NCBI GenBank assembly: GCA_003222455.1
Contig: QHWF01000006.1
Span: 1-21,796 of the forward strand
Direction: 5' to 3'
Length of the DNA stretch: 21,796 nucleotides
Origin: Acidobacteriota bacterium
GTDB lineage: Bacteria; Acidobacteriota; Vicinamibacteria; Vicinamibacterales; CAVVIG01
Under the pieces are notes generated by a model that saw only the letters and a program-made list of their open reading frames with translations, was not told where the DNA came from and searched no databases. The position numbers and the translations under genes are program-made. Positions 1-6,324 of this stretch are shown here, piece after piece. Every line of letters begins with the position of its first letter. Positions within the stretch are counted from its first letter, which is position 1.

Positions 1-1
1 G

Positions 2-733
2 AAGGCCACGTCGCCGGTCATCCGGAAGGCGCTGGACGACGCGCGGATCTTCGTCACGACGACGGTGACCGTCGACAACGCGAATCTCGCGACGTTCGCG
101 CCCGACTGGAAACAGTACGACGTGGTCGTTCTGAACTACAACACCGGGATTACCGGCGACGCGCCCCTGTGGCCGCCCGCCACGAGAGCCGCCTTTCAGC
201 GCTACGTATCGGAGGGCGGAGGCGTCGTTTCCGTCCACGCGGCGGACAATGCGTTTGCGAACTGGCCGGAGTTCAACGAGATGATCGGCGTCGGCGGCTG
301 GGGCAGTCGCGACGAGCGTGCAGGCCCGTACTGGTATTACAAGGACGACGCGATCGTGAAAGACGAGGCTCCCGGACCGGCAGGCACTCACGGTGCCCGC
401 GCGCCGTTCGAGGTGGTCGTCCGCAACGGGGATCATCCGGTCACACGCGGCCTCCCGAAGAAATGGACGCACGACACCGACGAGCTGTACGCGAGACTGC
501 GAGGGCCCGGCAGGAACATGACCATTCTCGCGACGGCATACTCGGAGCAAACGCACCGCGATGAACCCATCCTCCTGGCTCTCACGTACGGCAAGGGTCG
601 AGTTTTCCATACGACCGAAGGCCACGACGTCGTCGCCATGAGCTCGCCTGATTTTGTCGTCACGCTGCAACGCGGCACGGAATGGGCCGCGACGGGAAAA
701 GTGACGGCACCTGTTGCCGGCGTACTGCGGTGA
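2..733 (+). CDS. ThuA-like domain protein, 5' end outside window
   Basis: The reading frame is already open at base 2 and shows about 21 residues before the first possible internal GTG at 65, so the true start lies upstream. The visible 243 residues look like a ThuA-like (class I glutamine-amidotransferase-fold) protein. Recognisable parts are the YDVVVLNYN strand, the GGGVVSVHAADNAF turn, WPEFNEMIGVGGWG, HPVTRGLP, and the C-terminal GKGRVFHTTEGHD. In the ThuA/ThuB system ThuA takes part in trehalose utilisation through 3-keto intermediates. Stand-alone ThuA-like proteins in soil bacteria often lie near Gfo/Idh/MocA oxidoreductases and sugar isomerases, as here at 12-15 kb. The substrate cannot be read from the sequence. 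It ends in TGA 155 bp before xylB. Family assignment is firm; function is inferred. Confidence 0.85.
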   Translation, partial: KATSPVIRKALDDARIFVTTTVTVDNANLATFAPDWKQYDVVVLNYNTGITGDAPLWPPATRAAFQRYVSEGGGVVSVHAADNAFANWPEFNEMIGVGGWGSRDERAGPYWYYKDDAIVKDEAPGPAGTHGARAPFEVVVRNGDHPVTRGLPKKWTHDTDELYARLRGPGRNMTILATAYSEQTHRDEPILLALTYGKGRVFHTTEGHDVVAMSSPDFVVTLQRGTEWAATGKVTAPVAGVLR

Positions 734-756
734 TCCGCGCAGAACTTAAAATGCAA

Positions 757-790
757 CCACGAAGACGCGAAGCCACGAAGAACGCACGAA
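757..790. repeat. Short tandem repeat after ThuA-like gene
   Basis: Two adjacent units, 757-772 (ccacgaagacgcgaag) and 773-790 (ccacgaagaacgcacgaa), share the words ccacgaag and cgaa. It is one of several word-like repeats found at gene boundaries in this window. No coding role is visible. Confidence 0.6.
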
Positions 791-799
791 CCGCAACTA

Positions 800-861
800 A
801 GACAGCTTCTAAAGCCGAAAACTTGTCTCAATCGCACAGACATCGGCTTTAGAAGATGTCT
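800..861. repeat. Near-perfect 19-bp inverted repeat upstream of xylB
   Basis: The left arm at 800-818 (agacagcttctaaagccga) is the reverse complement of the right arm at 843-861 except for one base, with a 24-nt loop. It lies 27 bp before the xylB start. It could be a terminator of the ThuA-like gene without a U-tract, a leader hairpin, or a dispersed palindromic element. The ggcttta word recurs in the palindrome at the xylB stop codon, which favours a dispersed element. Confidence 0.7.
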
Positions 862-888
862 AGGGGGTCGAATCACCGGATTTGATGT

Positions 889-2460
889 ATGGCTCTTCTC
901 GGTATCGATATCGGCACTGGCGGATCGCGGGCGCTCATCGTCGACAACGAGGGCCGCGTCGTTGCAGCGGCGTCGGCGGAGCATGCGGCGTTCAGGTCGC
1001 TCCACACCGGATGGGCAGAACAGGATCCACCCGATTGGTGGCGTGCGTGCCAGGAGGCGATTCGACGGGTGCTCACCGGGAGCGGCATTCAGGCGGATGC
1101 CATTCGCGCGATCGGGCTGTCCGGACAGATGCACGGCGCGGTCCTGCTCGATGCCGCGGGCGAGGCGCTCAGGCCCGCGATCATCTGGTGCGACCAGCGG
1201 ACGGGCGAGCAATGCCGCTGGCTCGAGACGACGGTTGGCGCGGACCGGTTGATCGAGTTGACGGCCAATCCGGCGCTGACGAACTTCACGCTGACGCGTC
1301 TGCTGTGGGTCCGATCGAACGAGCCCGACGTGTGGGGCCGCGTGCGCCACGTGCTGCTGCCGAAAGACTATGTGCGATTCCGGATGAGTGGCGAGTACGC
1401 GACTGACGTCGCGGATGCGTCCGGCACCTTGATGCTGGACGTCGCGCGGCGCCGGTGGTCAGCCGACATGCTTGCCCAGGCCGACATCGACGCAGGTCTG
1501 CTTCCGAACGTGTTCGAGTCGCCCGAAATCTGCGCACGCTTGTCACGTGAGGCGGCTGCCGCCACGGGCATCCGCGAAGGCACACCAATCGTTGCCGGGG
1601 CCGGGGACCAGGCGGCCGGCGCCATCGGGATGGGGATCACGCGACCCGGCGCCGTCAGCGTCACGATTGGCACGTCGGGGGTCGTCTTCGCGGCGACCGA
1701 CCGCCCGGCGATCGATCCGAAGGGTCGCTTGCATACCTTCTGTCACGCCATTCCGGACCGGTGGCACGTGATGGGTGTCACGCAAGCGGCGGGCTTGTCG
1801 CTGCGCTGGCTTCGCGATCTTCTGACCCCCGCGACCGCCCCGACCCCCCCGACTTCCCTGACCCACCCGACCTTCCCGGCCCCCCCGACCTATGAGGAAT
1901 TGAGTGCCGAAGCCCTTAGCGTGGCGCCGGGGGCCGATGGCGTCCTGGGGGCGCCGTACCTGATGGGCGAGCGGACGCCGCACTGCGATCCGGATGTTCG
2001 CGGGGCGCTGCTCGGTCTGGCGGCGAGCCACGGCCGCGGCCACGTCATCCGCGCCGTGATGGAAGGCGTCGCTTTCAGCCTCCGCGATACCTTCAGCATT
2101 TTTTCCGAGCTCGCGGTGCCGGTCGAGCGGGTCGTGCTTGGTGGCGGCGGTGCGCGATCCGCGCTGTGGCGGCAAATCCAGGCGGATGTGTACGGCTACG
2201 CGGCTCAAACCGTGGCCGTCGAGGAAGGGGCCGCGTACGGCGCCGCGCTGCTGGCCGGTGTCGGTGCGGGCATCTGGACAACCGTCGATCGGGCCTGTGA
2301 GGCAGTCGTGCGCGCGGCCGGGACGGTGGCGCCGCAGCCGGACGCTGTCAGCGTCATGAACGACCGGTACGAAGCGTATCGGCGCGTCTATCCGGCTCTC
2401 GGACAAATCGCCGGTCGCAATGAACCACGTGTCGACGTTTCCGGTAGTGTCCGGCTTTAG
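889..2460 (+). CDS. xylB: Xylulokinase (FGGY carbohydrate kinase)
   Basis: This cytoplasmic enzyme of 523 residues should phosphorylate D-xylulose with ATP to D-xylulose 5-phosphate, after XylA. The N-terminal FGGY lobe shows the phosphate-binding DIGTGGSR (6-13), the substrate motif GLSGQMHG (76-83) and GAGDQAAGA, with Asp240 at the place of the catalytic base. The C-terminal lobe shows TIGTSGVVF (259-267), MEGVAFSLRD, the ATP-site LGGGGARSALWRQI (417-430) and GAAYGAALLAG. Length is slightly above the usual 480-500 because of a Pro/Thr-rich insert at about 312-334. The start MALLGIDIGT fits the family although no clear Shine-Dalgarno precedes it. The stop codon lies inside a palindrome, and the last few residues (GSVRL) are repeat-encoded. 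xylA follows 112 bp downstream on the same strand. Confidence 0.93.
   Translation: MALLGIDIGTGGSRALIVDNEGRVVAAASAEHAAFRSLHTGWAEQDPPDWWRACQEAIRRVLTGSGIQADAIRAIGLSGQMHGAVLLDAAGEALRPAIIWCDQRTGEQCRWLETTVGADRLIELTANPALTNFTLTRLLWVRSNEPDVWGRVRHVLLPKDYVRFRMSGEYATDVADASGTLMLDVARRRWSADMLAQADIDAGLLPNVFESPEICARLSREAAAATGIREGTPIVAGAGDQAAGAIGMGITRPGAVSVTIGTSGVVFAATDRPAIDPKGRLHTFCHAIPDRWHVMGVTQAAGLSLRWLRDLLTPATAPTPPTSLTHPTFPAPPTYEELSAEALSVAPGADGVLGAPYLMGERTPHCDPDVRGALLGLAASHGRGHVIRAVMEGVAFSLRDTFSIFSELAVPVERVVLGGGGARSALWRQIQADVYGYAAQTVAVEEGAAYGAALLAGVGAGIWTTVDRACEAVVRAAGTVAPQPDAVSVMNDRYEAYRRVYPALGQIAGRNEPRVDVSGSVRL
1823..1890 (+). repeat. C-rich low-complexity insert within xylB
   Basis: This is a run of degenerate units built on cgacccccc and gacc-type words. 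It encodes the Pro/Thr-rich stretch at residues 312-334 of XylB, between the helix after the second core domain and the YEELSAEA segment. It keeps the frame and looks like an expanded simple repeat in a surface loop. Confidence 0.6.
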
Positions 2461-2466
2461 CCGGAC
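2449..2466. repeat. Palindrome containing the xylB stop codon
   Basis: The sequence gtccggctttagccggac is a hairpin with a 7-bp stem and a short loop; the TAG at 2458-2460 ends xylB. The same outer words (tagtgtccggctt and agccggac) bracket the larger repeat that follows at 2481-2550, so this is probably a core-less copy of that family. Confidence 0.7.
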
Positions 2467-2480
2467 GAGGTCTCTGGTAG

Positions 2481-2550
2481 TGTCCGGCTTCCGCCGTCGC
2501 TCAAAGCTATGGCGGACCGCCGTCGCCTTGGCGAAGGCGGTTAGCCGGAC
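2481..2550 (-). repeat. Dispersed palindromic repeat, copy 1 (xylB-xylA spacer)
   Basis: The outer arms tgtccggctt and agccggac enclose a core that, read on the minus strand, has ccgccttcgccaaggc, a ggcggtccgcc centre and a mirrored arm. The same core occurs on the plus strand at 10207-10257 and 12123-12193, the latter also with tgtccgg/ccggaca ends. A decayed third arm (acggctttagctggac) follows at 2554-2569. It fills most of the spacer, so any xylA ribosome-binding site must lie in its last bases. Confidence 0.75.
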
Positions 2551-2572
2551 GTAACGGCTTTAGCTGGACGCA

Positions 2573-3751
2573 ATGACTATGTCTGATCCGTACGCGCCCC
2601 GTCGTGAAGACAAGTTCTCGTTTGGATTGTGGACGGTCGGCAACCGCGGCCGCGATCCATTCGGTGATGCGGTCCGGGATCCGCTTCCGCCGACCGCCGC
2701 CGTCGCGATGCTTGCGGAGATCGGGGCGTGGGGCGTCAACCTGCACGACAACGATCTGGTCCCAATCGACGCGGCGGCAGCCGAGCGCGACCGGATCGTG
2801 AAGGAGTTTGCCGGCGCGTGCGAACGGCACGGCATCGTGGTGCCGATGGCGACCGTGAACCTGTTCTACGACCCCGTGTTCCGCGATGGCGCGTTTACCG
2901 CAAACGACCGCCGGATCCGTGCGTACGCGCTGCAGAAGACGATGACCGCGATGGATCTCGGGGCACAGCTTGGCGCGAAGATCTTCGTGCTGTGGGGAGG
3001 CCGCGAGGGCACCGAAACCGACGCGTGCCGGCGTCCCGACGAAGCGATCAAGCGTCTCCGTGAAGCGGTCGATTACCTGTGCGAGTACTCGATCGAGCGC
3101 GATTTCGGCTTCAAGTTTGCGCTCGAGGCGAAGCCCAACGAGCCGCGCGGCGACATCTACATGGCGACGACGGGCGCGTACCTGGGATTCATCGAGACGC
3201 TCGCGCACCCGGAGATGGTCGGCGTGAATCCGGAAGTGGCGCACGAGCAGATGGCCGGTCTGAACGTGCTGCACGCGGTGGCGCAGGCCTGGGAGGCCGG
3301 CAAGCTGTTTCACATCGATCTGAACGACCAGATGCCCGGCCGGTACGATCAGGACTTCCGGTTCGGATCGGCCAACGTGAAGTCCGCCTTCTGGCTCGTG
3401 AAGTTCCTCGAGGACGTCGGCTACGCCGGACCGCGGCACTTCGATGCGCACGCGTATCGAACCGAAGATCTCGAGGGGGTCAAGGATTTCGCCCGCGGCT
3501 GCATGCGCACGTATCTCATCCTGCGCGAGCGCGCCAGGCGCTGGAATGCGGATCCGGAGATTCAGGGCCTGCTGTCAGAGATGGACGGCAAGGCAGGCGG
3601 TTCCGAGGTGGCGATTCCGGCGCCGCATTCGTCGCGTCACCGGGAGGCGCTGCTCGCGACCACCTTCGATCGCGCCGGACTGGCGAAGCGGGGAATGGCC
3701 TACGAGCATCTCGATCAGTTGACGATGGAGGTCCTGTTGGGCGTTCGTTGA
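2573..3751 (+). CDS. xylA: Xylose isomerase, short (group I) form
   Basis: This 392-residue cytoplasmic TIM-barrel enzyme converts D-xylose to D-xylulose, using two divalent metal ions. Every catalytic and metal-binding residue I know from the Streptomyces enzymes (H54, D57, E181, K183, E217, H220, D245, D255, D257, D287) is present with a constant shift of +4: His58, Asp61, Glu185, Lys187, Glu221, His224, Asp249, Asp259, Asp261 and Asp291. The substrate-lining Trp20, Phe98 and Trp141 are also in place. Such exact register makes the call very secure and places it in the short actinobacterial-like group rather than the longer E. coli-like group. The start is either 2573 or the in-frame ATG at 2579; neither has a strong Shine-Dalgarno. 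It should act together with xylB upstream. The 3' end faces a converging gene only 7 bp away. Confidence 0.96.
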   Translation: MTMSDPYAPRREDKFSFGLWTVGNRGRDPFGDAVRDPLPPTAAVAMLAEIGAWGVNLHDNDLVPIDAAAAERDRIVKEFAGACERHGIVVPMATVNLFYDPVFRDGAFTANDRRIRAYALQKTMTAMDLGAQLGAKIFVLWGGREGTETDACRRPDEAIKRLREAVDYLCEYSIERDFGFKFALEAKPNEPRGDIYMATTGAYLGFIETLAHPEMVGVNPEVAHEQMAGLNVLHAVAQAWEAGKLFHIDLNDQMPGRYDQDFRFGSANVKSAFWLVKFLEDVGYAGPRHFDAHAYRTEDLEGVKDFARGCMRTYLILRERARRWNADPEIQGLLSEMDGKAGGSEVAIPAPHSSRHREALLATTFDRAGLAKRGMAYEHLDQLTMEVLLGVR

Positions 3752-3758
3752 CTGACGA

Positions 3759-4610
3759 TCAGCAGGCTTCTTCCTGCAGGTCATTCGGGCGGTGATCGGT
3801 TGCTGACACACGAAGGGCCATGGCCAGATGCCGCCCGAACGGGGTACCAGATCGCGCATTCCGCAGGGCCGCCACCTGCCGATCGAACGGCGTCACGTCG
3901 TCGCCGTCCGCCGAATCCAGGCGCCGGCCATAGGCGTCGCGCGCATACGCGAGATTCGCCGCGAGGCGCGTCACGACCTCCGACGTTCCTTCCGACGACT
4001 TGAGATCGGATCGGTAGATCTCCTCGATCTGAGTCAGCAACTGGGCGAGATGGCCGGCGGCGCCGGCCTGCGACGCGGCGCCTCGATCCGGCATATCGTC
4101 CGCCTGCAGCGATTGACGTGTCGCCACGACTGGATCGCCGGACTGGAATTCTGCGAGGCCCAGATCGGCGTCGAATTCCGAGTCCGTCAGCTCGTTGTCG
4201 CCTTCCGCGGCGTGCGAGGTTGAAGGAGGAGTGAGATCCGGGCCGTCCACCTCCGGGTCGATGCCCGAGATGACGAGCCGCACGGTTTCGAGCGTCGCGG
4301 CAAAGCGGGCCTTCTCGACGCGCTCGCCTTCGAGTTCCTCTTTCAATTGCGATGCGGCCGCACGCGCGAGAATCAGCTCGGTGCTGGCAGCCTCGAGCCG
4401 GTCGCGCTCCGTCTGCACGTCGTCGCGCAAGCGAGCGATCGTTCGCTGAAGCTCGGTGATTTCGATCTGGGCTTGAGCGCGGGTCCGCTGCGCGGCGCTC
4501 TCGACTTCGGCCGTCGCCGCCGCCACGAGCTTCTGAATGAGATCGGACACACGATCGCCGGAGGCGGCGGCCGTTTCGGGCAGAGTACCGGGCGTTGGAG
4601 ATAGAGCCAT
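3759..4610 (-). CDS. Unrecognised coiled-coil protein
   Basis: I do not recognise this 283-residue protein. Residues about 22-112 form a long charged, Ala/Glu/Arg-rich heptad-like helix (from DLIQKLVAAATAEVESA to KARFAATLETVRLV). An acidic, low-complexity linker (about 118-165) follows, then a second helical region (about 175-265, including LAQLLTQIEEIYRSDL and VTRLAANLAYARDAYGRR). No signal peptide or membrane segment is seen. I chose the ATG at 4610; the frame stays open to 4778, but that upstream part is encoded by repeats. Translation looks real because the composition is strongly helical and free of low-complexity noise. It converges tail-to-tail with xylA and has no obvious link to sugar metabolism. 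A structural or scaffold role is possible but not shown. Confidence 0.7.
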   Translation of the reverse strand: MALSPTPGTLPETAAASGDRVSDLIQKLVAAATAEVESAAQRTRAQAQIEITELQRTIARLRDDVQTERDRLEAASTELILARAAASQLKEELEGERVEKARFAATLETVRLVISGIDPEVDGPDLTPPSTSHAAEGDNELTDSEFDADLGLAEFQSGDPVVATRQSLQADDMPDRGAASQAGAAGHLAQLLTQIEEIYRSDLKSSEGTSEVVTRLAANLAYARDAYGRRLDSADGDDVTPFDRQVAALRNARSGTPFGRHLAMALRVSATDHRPNDLQEEAC

Positions 4611-4703
4611 GACAAATCGCTTATCGGCCGGACGGCACTGGCGCTGTAGGGGTTCGACTTTCGCGGCAGGGTGCTCGTTCACTGGATCTGCACGGTGCTT
4701 CAC

Positions 4704-4767
4704 ACTGACGGTGTAGCGTGCTTTCGAAACTGACGCTGCAGCGTGCTGGGCAGCCCTGAAGGGCTGC
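4704..4767. repeat. Direct repeat pair plus hairpin
   Basis: Copies at 4704-4723 and 4729-4748 share actgacg, then agcgtgct. They are followed by the hairpin gcagccct-ga-agggctgc at 4750-4767 (8-bp perfect stem). The hairpin could act as a processing or termination site for the regulator transcript, but there is no U-tract. Confidence 0.6.
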
Positions 4768-4852
4768 GCTACGGGCAACGTCGTCTCCCCTCTTGAGTGG
4801 TGGGGCAGCCCTAGGGTCGTTGAAAGATTGGTCGGCGGCCTCTCGTATCATG

Positions 4853-5005
4853 CCGCGAAGCGCCGAGCACCATGCTGAACGGCCGCGAAGCGCCGAGCGC
4901 CTTGGGGCGGAGTGCGGAGCACCGTGCAGCGACGTGCCAAGCACGTTGCCGCGAAGCGCCGATGCACCCCGCAGCGAAGCGCCCAGCACCCTGGAACGAA
5001 GCGCC
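4853..5005. repeat. Degenerate tandem array of gcgaagcgcc units
   Basis: Units starting with gcgaagcgcc or acgaagcgcc recur at about 4855, 4884, 4951, 4974 and 4997, followed by gagcacc, gagcgcc, gatgcacc or cagcacc. Spacing is irregular (about 23-67 bp), so this is a decayed array rather than a CRISPR. It ends just before the stop codon of the LacI-type gene. Confidence 0.55.
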
Positions 5006-5009
5006 CCGT

Positions 5010-6026
5010 TCAGAGTCCTGTGCGCGGCGGCGCGGTGCTGGATCGCACGGTCAGGGTATGCGGCAGCGTCACCGACCCGGGCGGTTCGGGCGCGCCGCTC
5101 AGAATGTGCAGCAGCAGGCGCACCGTGCCTTCGCCGATGGCGCGCATCGGCTGCGCCACCGTCGTCAGCGGGGGATCGAGGCATCGGGCGAACCGGATGT
5201 CGTCGAAGCCGACGACCGACAAATCGTCCGGGACGCGCAGAGTCCGGCGTCGCGCGGTCTGGATCACGCCCATGGCCATCTCGTCGTTGAAACAGAAGAT
5301 GGCGGTGGGCCGCTCGCGGCGTCCCAGCAGCCGTTCCGCTGCGACCGCACCCGACTCGATCGAAAAATCACCATGCATCACGCTGGCGTCGCGTTCAGCC
5401 CGTCCTTTCTTCGCCCGCGCCAGGGCGCCGGCGAGCCGGTCGCGGCTGAGCGGGCTCACGAGGGGCCCGGTAATCACGCCGATCCGCCGGTGCCCGAGAC
5501 GATACAGATGATCCATGGCCTCCGACGCCGCCTTGGCATTGTCGATATGGACGCTGGGCACGCCGAGACGGGGATTGAACTCGCAGCCGTTCACGACCGG
5601 CGCACACCGCGGCGCGATTGACTCGGCGAACGTGGCTGCCTCCCTGGGCAGCCGATGGCCGAGAAAGATCAGGCCGTCGGCCTCCTTCCGCCGCAGCATC
5701 TGCGCGTACCACTCCTCACGGCAGGCGTCGTGCTGCGTGTCGCCGACGAGCACCGCGTAGTCTTCGCGCTGCGCCGCGTCTTCAATCCCCTGGAGGATGA
5801 TCGAGAAGAACGGATTCGAGATGTCGGGAACGGTCACGAGCAGTTTGCCGGTGCGCAGCGTGCGCAGGTTCTTGGCTGCAGCGTTCGGCGTGTATCCGAG
5901 GTGTTCGACGGCCCGCAACACTCTGATGCGCGTGTCGGGCGAGACCACGCCGGGCTGGCTCAGGACGCGCGAAACCGTGGCCGTCGAGACCCCGGCCCGT
6001 CTCGCCACTTCGTAAATATTCGGCAC
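5010..6026 (-). CDS. LacI-family transcriptional regulator
   Basis: This 338-residue repressor-type protein has the classic layout. The helix-turn-helix lies at residues 3-25 (IYEVARRAGVSTATVSRVL), followed by the hinge-helix region (LGYTPNAAAKNLRT). A periplasmic-binding-protein-like sugar-sensing domain runs to the end, with VPDISNPFFSIILQGIE, GVITGP, CFNDEMAMGVI and VVGFDDIRFARCLDPPLTTV. The start is GTG at 6026: it is preceded, on the minus strand, by AGGAG with an 8-nt spacer and gives the usual MPNIYEVA N-terminus. The effector is not readable; family members typically sense a sugar or phosphosugar. The gene is divergent from the cytochrome/PQQ genes, and a LacI-like half-palindromic site lies at 6283-6296, so control of that block is plausible. 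Control of xylAB, on its other side, is also possible. Confidence 0.95.
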   Translation of the reverse strand: MPNIYEVARRAGVSTATVSRVLSQPGVVSPDTRIRVLRAVEHLGYTPNAAAKNLRTLRTGKLLVTVPDISNPFFSIILQGIEDAAQREDYAVLVGDTQHDACREEWYAQMLRRKEADGLIFLGHRLPREAATFAESIAPRCAPVVNGCEFNPRLGVPSVHIDNAKAASEAMDHLYRLGHRRIGVITGPLVSPLSRDRLAGALARAKKGRAERDASVMHGDFSIESGAVAAERLLGRRERPTAIFCFNDEMAMGVIQTARRRTLRVPDDLSVVGFDDIRFARCLDPPLTTVAQPMRAIGEGTVRLLLHILSGAPEPPGSVTLPHTLTVRSSTAPPRTGL

Positions 6027-6076
6027 GTGGCTGGCTCCTCATCATACCCGTTGTCGCCGCCGGCTGACTTCTGCTA

Positions 6077-6275
6077 GTGTCCCGTAACAGTGAGTCGTCG
6101 CATAAATCCCGGAGCACGGCGCCCGGATGGCAAGGCGCGAGGAGCGCGCATACCGGGAGTATGTTAGCGACGAGCAACGCAGCCAGCCCCGGGGTCCCCA
6201 ACGCGGCAGCCGCGTTGGGGTGGAGGAGGGATGCCCCGCCCGGGAGTTATGTGACGAATCGCTGTTGCGGGACAC
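6077..6275. mobile_element. 199-bp element with 36-bp terminal inverted repeats (MITE-like or structured RNA)
   Basis: The left end at 6077-6112 begins gtgtcccgtaacag. The right end at 6240-6275 ends gctgttgcgggacac. They are inverted copies matching at 31 of 36 positions. The 127-bp interior contains a palindrome at 6196-6220 (ccccaacgcggc/gccgcgttgggg) and a cccgg/ccggg pair. No open frame or transposase is visible and I see no clear target duplication. The left end has tagtgtcc just like the repeats at 2446 and 2479. It separates the LacI-type gene from the cytochrome operon it may control. Confidence 0.65.
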
Positions 6276-6282
6276 AGGCCTC

Positions 6283-6296
6283 TGCAACCGATTACA
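6283..6296. promoter_or_regulatory. Candidate LacI-type operator
   Basis: The sequence tgcaaccgattaca is an imperfect palindrome centred on CG, with 10 of 14 positions symmetric, as is usual for LacI-family operators. It sits 29 bp before the first cytochrome gene, directly after the MITE-like element, and faces the divergent LacI-type regulator. One site found by eye in a high-GC genome is weak evidence. Confidence 0.35.
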
Positions 6297-6324
6297 TAAC
6301 CGATGAATTGGGTCAGGGTTTCGC

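Larger units (their letters stand above)
4611..5009. other. Gene-free repeat-rich spacer
   Basis: This 399-bp interval lies between two minus-strand genes, the coiled-coil protein and the LacI-type regulator. It holds a 25-bp-period direct repeat (4704-4723 and 4729-4748, sharing actgacg and agcgtgct), a palindrome at 4750-4767 (gcagccct/agggctgc) and a degenerate tandem array at 4853-5005. Open frames cross it on both strands, but their products are repeat-derived Ala/Arg/Ser-rich peptides with no recognisable domain. Confidence 0.65.

Noticed and set aside
4611..4778. N-terminal extension of the coiled-coil protein to a start at 4778
   Set aside because: The added 56 residues are encoded by the hairpin and direct repeats and have no helix-like pattern; ATG 4610 begins the compositionally consistent part.
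4853..5005. CRISPR array
   Set aside because: Units are degenerate, unevenly spaced and lack uniform unique spacers; no cas genes are present.
4621..5184. Minus-strand open frame through the tandem array into the regulator's 3' end
   Set aside because: It is repeat-derived (SLRGASALRGN-like runs) and overlaps the LacI-type gene on the same strand in another frame.
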